Source of the DNA: DASSFG01 sp035550375
GTDB taxonomy: Bacteria > Planctomycetota > Planctomycetia > Pirellulales > JAICIG01
DNA: 64,000 nucleotides
Assembly: GCA_035550375.1 (NCBI GenBank)
Contig: DASZPH010000019.1
Span: forward strand, 230,255-294,254
Reading direction: 5' to 3'
This document shows, in pieces, positions 58,493-64,000 of the stretch; the first letter of the stretch is position 1, and the number at the start of each line of letters is the position of its first letter. Both the position numbers and the translations under genes were made by a program. The notes below the pieces were generated by a model that saw nothing but the letters and a program-made list of their open reading frames with translations, did no database searches and was not told where the DNA came from.

Positions 58493-59830
58493 TCAGGCGA
58501 TGTCCCGGAGCACCTCTCTCGCCGCATCGATGGTGCGGTGGATGTCGTCGTCGCTGTGGGCCGCCGAGACAAAAAGAGCCTCAAACTGGCTGCAAGGCAT
58601 GTAAATGCCCCGGTCAATCAGGCCCCAAAAGTAACGAGCGAAGCGGTTTGTGTCGCAACGGCTGGCCTCGCTCCAGTTCGTGACCGTTCCGCCGCCCAAG
58701 GAATCGCCGTAAAAAAAGAGCGTGAGCATGCTGCCGACGCGGGCCGTGCTGTGGGGCACGCCGGACTGGCGAGCCCCATCGGCCAACCCGTCCTCCAGCC
58801 TGGCGGCCACGGCTTCCAACCGCGGGTAAGGCGGGTTGTCTCGCAGCTCTTTCAAGGTGGCAACTCCGGCCGCGGTCGCCAGGGGATTTCCCGAGAGCGT
58901 ACCGGCTTGAAAGACCTTGCCGGCGGGCAAAACGTGGTCCATGATCTCGGCCCGCCCGCCGTAGGCACCCACCGGCAAACCCCCGCCGACGATTTTGCCC
59001 AGCGTCGTGAGGTCGGGAGTGACGCCAAACAGCGACTGGGCTCCCCCGTAAGCAACGCGGAAACCGGTCATCACCTCGTCGAAGATCAACAGGGCGCCGG
59101 CGCGACGCGTTTCCTCCCGCAGGGCTTGCAGAAACTGGGGCGTGGGGACAACACATCCCATGTTTCCCACGACCGGTTCCAGGATCACGCCCGCGATCCG
59201 CGGACCATGGTTCGCAAAGGCACGCTGGAGCGCTTCGCAGTCGTTGTACTCGAGCACGAGCGTATCCTGGGTGGTGCCGCTGGTTACGCCGGGCGAATTC
59301 GGAACCCCTAGCGTCGCGGCTGAACTGCCGGCGGCGACGAGCAGACTATCGACGTGGCCATGGTAGTTGCCGGCGAACTTGACGATTACGTCTCGCCTGG
59401 TGTATCCGCGCGCCAGACGAATGGCGCTCATCGTCGCCTCGGTGCCGGAACTGACGAGCCGCACCTTATCGATGGACGGCACCGCTTCCACGATCAACTC
59501 GGCCAACTCGCTTTCGGCCTCCGTCGGCGCGCCGAAACTCGTGCCCCGACGGATAGCCTCTTCGAGGGCCGCCGTAACGCGGGGATGGGCGTGACCCAGG
59601 ATCATCGGCCCCCAGGAGCCGATGTAATCCAGGTAATGGTTACCGTCGAGATCGACGAGGTACGCCCCTTCGCCCCGCGCGATAAAAAGCGGCTCGCCCC
59701 CGACGCCACCAAAGGCCCGCGCCGGGCTGTTCACACCGCCGGGAATGAGTTGCTTCGCCCGCGCGAAGGCCGAGTGGCTTTTTTGCCGTGAATCCAACGT
59801 ACACCCTTCTGGGCTCACTCTTTCAGCCAC
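58493..59830 (-). CDS. hemL: Glutamate-1-semialdehyde 2,1-aminomutase
   Basis: Converts glutamate-1-semialdehyde to 5-aminolevulinate in the C5 pathway of tetrapyrrole synthesis, using pyridoxal phosphate. The sequence carries SGTEATMSAIRLARG, FAGNYHGHVDSLL, LIFDEVMTGFR, and the PLP-binding Lys in DLTTLGKIVGGGLPVGAYGGR, all standard for HemL. The length (about 430-445 aa) is normal. The start is uncertain among GTG 59830, GTG 59818 and TTG 59806 because the first codons are non-conserved; conservation begins at SHSAFARAKQLIPGGVNSPAR. No other hem gene is adjacent. panD lies 125 bases upstream on the same strand. Confidence 0.95.
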   Translation of the reverse strand: MAERVSPEGCTLDSRQKSHSAFARAKQLIPGGVNSPARAFGGVGGEPLFIARGEGAYLVDLDGNHYLDYIGSWGPMILGHAHPRVTAALEEAIRRGTSFGAPTEAESELAELIVEAVPSIDKVRLVSSGTEATMSAIRLARGYTRRDVIVKFAGNYHGHVDSLLVAAGSSAATLGVPNSPGVTSGTTQDTLVLEYNDCEALQRAFANHGPRIAGVILEPVVGNMGCVVPTPQFLQALREETRRAGALLIFDEVMTGFRVAYGGAQSLFGVTPDLTTLGKIVGGGLPVGAYGGRAEIMDHVLPAGKVFQAGTLSGNPLATAAGVATLKELRDNPPYPRLEAVAARLEDGLADGARQSGVPHSTARVGSMLTLFFYGDSLGGGTVTNWSEASRCDTNRFARYFWGLIDRGIYMPCSQFEALFVSAAHSDDDIHRTIDAAREVLRDIA

Positions 59831-59955
59831 GAAAAGGTATCTAGCTGCCCGAGTATTTCATCTGGTTTGGAAGTGGGAGTCAAACCGGACACGCGGCATC
59901 CCTGTCTCCCATATAGAACGGGCCATGCCGCCGCGAAGGTCACGAGCCACAGCAT

Positions 59956-60393
59956 CTACGAGCCGTCCGGATCAAATGCGGCGCCAGCGCCGTTCCTTGC
60001 TGCACGGGCCGACGCTTTGGGAGCCTTGGCGGTCTTAATTTCGGTGCGAACCGGTTTATTCTGCGCGTCGACGTACACCACACGATGTTCGACGTTTCCT
60101 GCCTCTTCGCGCGTCATCTGCTCCAGCGACATGATGATCACCTCGTCCCCCGGCTGAAAGAGCCGAGCCGGACAACCGTTGAGGCAAATCACGCCCGATC
60201 CGTACTCGCCGGGTATGGCGTATGTTTCCCAATGGGCGGCATTAGCCATGCTGTTCACGTGCAAAAACTGATAGGGGACGATATCGGCCGCCTCCATCAG
60301 CCGCAGGTCAATCGTGATGCTCCCCTCATAATCGAGCCTAGCGTCGGTCACGTGGACGCGGTGCAATTTGCCCGTGCAAACGGTAATGGACAT
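59956..60393 (-). CDS. panD: Aspartate 1-decarboxylase
   Basis: Makes beta-alanine for pantothenate and CoA from aspartate. The 145-aa proenzyme cleaves itself between Gly24 and Ser25 in DYEGSITID to form the pyruvoyl cofactor. Family phrases VTDARLDYEG, LHVNSMANAAHWETYAI and GEVIIM-like GDEVIIMSLEQM are present, with a Lys/Ala-rich tail (KTAKAPKASARAARNGAGAA) that extends beyond the usual ~126 aa. ATG 60393 is used; the TTG at 60408 adds five residues. Upstream in the opposite direction lies the candidate small RNA. hemL follows after 125 bases and could be co-transcribed. Confidence 0.93.
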   Translation of the reverse strand: MSITVCTGKLHRVHVTDARLDYEGSITIDLRLMEAADIVPYQFLHVNSMANAAHWETYAIPGEYGSGVICLNGCPARLFQPGDEVIIMSLEQMTREEAGNVEHRVVYVDAQNKPVRTEIKTAKAPKASARAARNGAGAAFDPDGS

Positions 60394-60549
60394 AACGTGC
60401 GTTCTCAACGGTTTCTGTTTGCCCCTCTCTCTTCCGGCGATCGCCCACCAGAGTGCCCGATTTACCCAGACGACGCAAGGTCAGTGGGGAATCGGTTCGG
60501 GAGCGACACGTCGCCACGGCGTCCGTGCCGGCGTCGGCGGACGCGGCGC

Positions 60550-60581
60550 TTGTCAAGTTAATTTTAAAGTTGCAATAATAA
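60550..60581 (+). promoter_or_regulatory. Candidate promoter for a small RNA
   Basis: TTGTCA at 60550-60555 resembles a -35 box, and TAATAA at 60576-60581 a -10 box, with a 20-base spacer, longer than optimal. A second TA-rich possibility lies at 60648-60658. Weak on its own; supported only by the terminator downstream. Confidence 0.3.
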
Positions 60582-60599
60582 ATCCCCTCTTCTGGCGCT

Positions 60600-60728
60600 C
60601 GATTCGAGCACCACACGAGGAATTTACGGGATCTTAACGGCGACCTAGTATCTATATTGTCGCGGCAGGGCAAGCTCTTGCCAAGACGCAGGCCGCCCCG
60701 GACTTGCCACGGGGCGGCCCGTTTTTTT
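60600..60728 (+). ncRNA. Candidate small RNA ending in a strong terminator
   Basis: No plus-strand gene precedes the terminator within 4 kb that could own it, so it probably ends a short untranslated transcript of roughly 130-150 bases starting after the AT-rich promoter-like block. It would contain two hairpins: GGCAAG-CTTGCC at 60668-60681 and the terminator stem. The 5' end is a guess. It could instead be a read-through stop or a leader of the region. Confidence 0.35.
60691..60728 (+). terminator. Strong Rho-independent terminator
   Basis: GGCCGCCCCG (60691-60700) and CGGGGCGGCC (60710-60719) form a perfect 10-bp stem with a nine-base loop, followed by CG and seven T. It is oriented plus; on the minus strand no U-run follows. 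Confidence 0.88.
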
Positions 60729-60804
60729 GCGCCTCCCGACGGGCGTCGGCGTCGTTAGGGAAGGCGGCTTACCGACTCGTCCTTGGGCTCTCAGCGACTT
60801 GCGC

Positions 60805-61485
60805 CTAGTTCTGGCGCGTCACGGACGGGCGGGCTTGTGCGGTGACGGTAGACGGAAGGTCGAGGATCGACTCGCTCTGGCCGGTCGCGGTAGCCAACTC
60901 CTGAGGCACGCTGCCGCTTACCACCGGGCCAGCACCCAGCAGGTTCCAGTGTCGATAGTCTGCCCTCGCGAGCGGCGCGCCGGAATCGACGATGGGCTGA
61001 CGGGTCTTGGCGTTGTAGGCCAGGATGCGCAGTTTGGCCGTGCCCATCGCCTTGGCCCGTTCGTAGAAAGCGATCTTCGGAATCGAGATGGGCGAGGGCA
61101 TCGCCAGGGGGATGGGAGGAATGCCAAGAAAGAGGTCGTTGCGGTCCGTACCGACCGCGCCGCTGGCGACCTCCAGAATTACGTCGGCGTCGTCGGCCTT
61201 GTCGACGAATGTGCACCCTGCCCGCATCACGCGCTGGTGCAGCGAAACGAGGACATAGTTTTTGTCGGTGCAGTCGAGGTATTTCTCTTCGACAAACACC
61301 TTGGCCCCGCGCATCGGCGCGAAGTTGACTTTGTCGAGCGTGCGATCGACCGCCGTGGAGATGAGCAACTGCTCGACGCCCGTGCGCGCCGTGTCCGATT
61401 CCTTCATTGAAGCGCAGCCCGCCTGCCATAGCAGGGCGACACAAGCCGCCAGCCGAAGACTCGCGCGCAAATTTAGTCTCCGCAC
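60805..61485 (-). CDS. Lipoprotein of unknown function
   Basis: A 226-aa precursor with a lipobox (LLWQAGC, Cys24 the likely lipidated residue). The mature part has ISTAVDRTLDKVNFAPMRGAKVFV, KYLDC, a Gly/Pro-rich middle (GIPPIPLAMPSPISIPKI) and a C-terminal tail rich in Ser/Thr. It resembles planctomycete proteins annotated as DUF6655, although I place that only tentatively. It is predicted to sit in the outer or inner membrane as a lipoprotein. GTG 61485 starts it. It is divergent from the zinc-ribbon protein gene. Confidence 0.75.
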   Translation of the reverse strand: MRRLNLRASLRLAACVALLWQAGCASMKESDTARTGVEQLLISTAVDRTLDKVNFAPMRGAKVFVEEKYLDCTDKNYVLVSLHQRVMRAGCTFVDKADDADVILEVASGAVGTDRNDLFLGIPPIPLAMPSPISIPKIAFYERAKAMGTAKLRILAYNAKTRQPIVDSGAPLARADYRHWNLLGAGPVVSGSVPQELATATGQSESILDLPSTVTAQARPSVTRQN

Positions 61486-61828
61486 AACCGCCAGGATTGG
61501 TCAGGCAGCCCCAAGCAATCTGCATTATCGGCTGCGCAAGTTCTGACGATGAGCCGGAAGTTGCCGTCGGGGACAACTCCCGCTCGAATGTCAAAAGCTG
61601 GGTGGGTTCGACAAACCGGGTAGCGCTGGGCCGCCCCAGGCGGCCAAACGGAGGAAAGGCCGCCGGGCGCGATTGTGGGCGCTCTTCGTAACAGTTTGCT
61701 GGTCGCTGCGGCCGTCGTTAGATTTAATGGGCCGTGGGACATACGGCGGGCAGCCAACGTTTACGAGAGGAATCGATCAGCCGCACCGACAAATTTGAAC
61801 GACGCGTCGGCGTCAGTCTGGAGCTGAA
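61486..61828. other. Divergent upstream region (343 bases)
   Basis: Between the divergent lipoprotein and zinc-ribbon genes, so it should contain two promoters. A small GGCCGCC/GGCGGCC hairpin lies near 61640. Nothing else is evident. Confidence 0.35.
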
Positions 61829-63127
61829 ATGCTTCTCACCCTTCGCTGCCCGCGGTGTCAGAAGAAACTGCTCGTCCCCTCGAAGAAGGTCGGCCAGGCT
61901 CTCAGTTGCCCTTCGTGCAACGGCCGCTTCACGGCCAAGGTTGTGGCCACCACAGCCGGAGAGAGTCGTCGAACAAGACCAGGCTTAAAGCGGGGGCACC
62001 GGCAGCCCAGAAGCAAATCGACGGTTGCCCCATGGCAACCGGGCCTCCCGTTCGACGCGGGGAGAACCAGGACCGCTTCCCGCTTCTCGGACAGCCGCAA
62101 TGGTTCAAGGATCCGAACCGCGCCGCGTGAAAAACGAAGACCCTGGCTGTGGGGCATTGTCGCTATGGCAGCCATCCTCGCGGTCGCATTTTTTCTCTCA
62201 CAGCGACGCGATCTACCAACCGCGACTCCCTCCGCAACGAACGTCCGACAAGGGGCGGACAGTGCTTCACCGGTTGAGGACGCTGCCGGGAACCTCAAGT
62301 CAGACAAGCCCGAGAAGCCCGCTCTACCCGCCTCGGACGAGGAGAAAACGTTTGCCAACTGGAGCACCTACCATTCAAGGCAGGGAGGCTTCAGCGTGTA
62401 CATGCCGGATCGAAGGGAAGAGAAACAGAATCTCCGAAGCGAAAGCCTTGGAGTTGATGGCCAGGGTGTGCAGTCGCAGTTCGTCCAGCTTCCGAACACC
62501 AGCGATCCGATCGATTCATGGCCCGCGATCGGAGAAGTCGCGCTGCGGGCCATGTGGGTCGACGGCTCGGCTGCTCGCTCCCCGGCTAAGTTGGTTCCTG
62601 CTGGTACGACTTCCACGACCGTGAAAATTGGAGACCTTTCGGGTACGGAGTTTGTATCAAAGCAGGGAAACGAGACCCACAAAGTGAGAGTCTTTGCTCA
62701 AGGCAGTCGAACCATCGTCCTCACCGCAGCCTTTGTGGGTCGGGATTCGGCAAATGACACCGGCTTGCCGTTCGGTGAGCAGGTCGATCGCTTCCTGAAC
62801 TCGATACGGCTCGACTCTCAAGCGACCAACCGGTCTGCCATGTCTGTTGTCGGCGGAGCGGGAGACGATGCCAACGGCCGGGACCAGTTTGAAGTTGTCG
62901 AGCGCTACGCGCGTGAGCTCGCGGGCGGCGATGCGTCTGAAGAAGTCATCCGAACTCGCGTCAGCGATCTGAAGGCCGCCGCTCGAAGGGCACAGGCATC
63001 GCCAGAAGAAGTGCTGGCCCTGCTGAAGAGCGCGAAAGCGGAGGCCGAAGCGACGGGCGTAAGCCCCGATCTGGCGATTCGGGCGGTGACGGGAACGCTG
63101 GCTTCAACGGCCCATCGCAACAAGTAA
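61829..63127 (+). CDS. MJ0042-type zinc-ribbon membrane protein
   Basis: A 432-aa protein. The N-terminal zinc ribbon LRCPRCQKKLLVPSKKVGQALSCPSCNGRF-type motif (Cys7, Cys10, Cys27, Cys30) is the MJ0042 pattern common in planctomycetes. A basic linker, one membrane segment (WLWGIVAMAAILAVAFFLS, about 106-124) and a large extracytoplasmic part follow; that part has repeated short beta phrases such as SVYMPDRR, FVQLPNTSDP and TIVLTAAFVG, and ends in a helix-rich SEEVIRTRVSDLKAAARRAQASPEEVL. GGAG lies eight bases before ATG 61829. Function unknown; membrane regulators and lipoprotein-interacting proteins share this plan. Confidence 0.8.
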   Translation: MLLTLRCPRCQKKLLVPSKKVGQALSCPSCNGRFTAKVVATTAGESRRTRPGLKRGHRQPRSKSTVAPWQPGLPFDAGRTRTASRFSDSRNGSRIRTAPREKRRPWLWGIVAMAAILAVAFFLSQRRDLPTATPSATNVRQGADSASPVEDAAGNLKSDKPEKPALPASDEEKTFANWSTYHSRQGGFSVYMPDRREEKQNLRSESLGVDGQGVQSQFVQLPNTSDPIDSWPAIGEVALRAMWVDGSAARSPAKLVPAGTTSTTVKIGDLSGTEFVSKQGNETHKVRVFAQGSRTIVLTAAFVGRDSANDTGLPFGEQVDRFLNSIRLDSQATNRSAMSVVGGAGDDANGRDQFEVVERYARELAGGDASEEVIRTRVSDLKAAARRAQASPEEVLALLKSAKAEAEATGVSPDLAIRAVTGTLASTAHRNK

Positions 63128-63207
63128 GGAGCGAACCAAAACAAACTCTGCAAGTTGAGCGGCGAGCCGGAGCCTGCCGGGCCGTCTACGCGGCGCCGGG
63201 CCGCGCC

Positions 63208-63310
63208 TAGCAGTCTGTTGAAATATTCGGAAACGCGTCAAAGAGGGTGCAAAAACGCCGTAAAAAGCGATGGTCTTTTCACGGTTTTTGAATATTTCAA
63301 CAGACTGCTA
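63208..63310. mobile_element. MITE-like palindromic element with 21-bp perfect inverted repeats
   Basis: TAGCAGTCTGTTGAAATATT plus C at 63208-63228 is the exact reverse complement of 63290-63310. The interior holds a second imperfect stem (AAAAACGCCGTAAAAAG with CTTTTCACGGTTTTT). The 103-bp length, perfect terminal repeats and absence of coding suggest a non-autonomous transposable element. It lies between the zinc-ribbon gene and the truncated DUF1501 gene. Confidence 0.78.
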
Positions 63311-63368
63311 GGGAGCTCAGCGGCACGCAGACACCTTTTGCTTTTCTGAGCGTCTCGGCCAAACAAGC

Positions 63369-63851
63369 TCAAACGAGGAGGGTCTCGATTGGCTCGCCTC
63401 CCTGGGCGATCTTGTGCGGGCGGGCCAACCGGTCGTAGACCACCATGTCGGGGTCGATCCCCAGACAGCGATAGATGGTGGCGCACACGTCGGCCGGGCG
63501 CACCGGGCGGTCGATCGGCACGGCGGCATGCTTGTCCGACGCGCCGTAGATCTGCCCGCCGGCGATTCCCGCTCCCGCCAGAATGGTCGAATAGCAGTGC
63601 GTCCAGTGGTCGCGCCCCGCCGTGCGATTTACCACCGGCGTGCGACCGAAGTCGCTGGTCAGCACAACCAGCGTCTCGTCCAGCAGGCCGCTTTCGTCGA
63701 GATCTTCCATCAGCGACGAATAAACCAGATCGAGGTGCGGGAGGAAGCGTCCGAGCGTGGCAAAGTTGTGCTCGTGCGTATCCCAGCCAAAGTCCTGCAA
63801 GCCGGCGATCGCCGCGTTGTACCAGGTCCAAAGGACGTTCACGAACCGCAC
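63369..63851 (-). pseudogene. 5'-truncated DUF1501 gene, C-terminal part only
   Basis: The 160 residues VRFVNVLWTWYNAAIAGLQD to IAQGGEPIETLLV match the last third of DUF1501: DFGWDTHEHNF, TSDFGRTPVVNRTAGRDHW, GGQIYGASDKHAA and RPADVCATIYRCLG. The preceding frame (GVRFV upstream to 63880) is open (LFARHAS) but then loses the usual FGQSCLLARRLVEA segment, so the gene is broken or recombined near 63855-63900. It may also extend beyond the window as a fusion. The stop at 63369 is normal. Confidence 0.7.
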
Positions 63852-64000
63852 CCCCGACGCGTGTCTGGCAAATAACTCTGGCGCGCTGGCTGCGCAAGCT
63901 GTAGAACATGGGGAAGGAGTGTTCTGTGTTCTTTCGGCAGAATGGAGCGAGTCATGGATTCGAGTTCTTCGAGGGTGGATCGTGCGGCCTTGCGAGAGCG

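Larger units (their letters stand above)
60394..60804. other. AT-richer intergenic region with orphan terminator (411 bases)
   Basis: Contains an AT-rich block at 60556-60590, the only such low-GC stretch in the area, a short hairpin GGCAAG-CTTGCC at 60668-60681 and a strong terminator at 60691-60728, all on the plus strand. It also holds the panD promoter. No protein frame is convincing. Confidence 0.5.

Noticed and set aside
1..64000. Search by eye for tRNA, rRNA and CRISPR
   Set aside because: No convincing cloverleaf, ribosomal signature or repeat-spacer array was seen. A covariance-model search would be decisive.

Overview
The window is GC-rich, densely coded bacterial chromosome that I read as a member of the Planctomycetota, most likely a Pirellula-like lineage. 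The basis is the gene content: DUF1501 proteins, an MJ0042-type zinc-ribbon protein, small membrane proteins with the planctomycete-style leader (FTLRALL, FQFSVGRLLL), an alginate-export-type porin, a calpain-like protease, a MoxR/DUF58/transglutaminase operon and many palindromic intergenic repeats. I found no rRNA, tRNA or CRISPR array.

Layout. 1-8.4 kb: a penicillin-acylase-family hydrolase, then a plus-strand operon of two DevC-type permeases, a DevA-type ATPase carrying a C-terminal cyclic-nucleotide-binding domain, and an Nramp-like transporter without the usual metal motifs. 8.4-14 kb: GH32 beta-fructosidase, LpxL-type acyltransferase, M28 peptidase with PDZ. 14-19 kb: a repeat-rich accessory stretch with a REP-associated tyrosine transposase (RAYT) between 17-bp inverted repeats, two hairpins that look like its non-autonomous derivatives, and a protein made of two tandem copies of an HTH unit. 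18.9-22.8 kb: a stand-alone receiver and an FHA-GAF histidine kinase, then a class C beta-lactamase-like hydrolase. 22.8-28.3 kb: two divergent phosphohexomutases and an ABC-2 transporter. 28.3-35.2 kb: LssY-like protein, calpain-like protease, and a tight minus-strand operon of a phosphite-dehydrogenase (PtxD)-like enzyme plus two ABC exporter half-transporters. 35.4-44 kb: polysaccharide functions (AlgE-like porin, GH13 amylase, SGNH esterase) and a DUF1501-DUF1501-TolB operon. 44-52.5 kb: ABC-F ATPase, an orphan 348-aa protein, AAG glycosylase, small membrane proteins, radical SAM protein, HAD phosphatase, ferredoxin. 52.5-60.4 kb: YchF-like GTPase, transglutaminase, DUF58 and MoxR overlapping in one operon, then hemL and panD. 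60.4-64 kb: a candidate small RNA with a strong terminator, a lipoprotein, a zinc-ribbon protein, a MITE-like palindrome and a 5'-truncated DUF1501 gene.

Most interesting points: (1) the PtxD-like gene, with every catalytic residue kept, coupled to a heterodimeric ABC exporter and with a single-base frameshift at its 5' end; (2) the DevA-cNMP fusion in an operon with a motif-lacking Nramp; (3) a RAYT whose cognate repeats can be read in the same window; (4) a duplicated-HTH protein family; (5) several large nested palindromes, one family in at least five copies. No wholly new defence-type or biosynthetic system is evident; the DevC-DevC-DevA/cNMP-Nramp and PtxD-ABC-ABC operons are the best candidates for undescribed systems.
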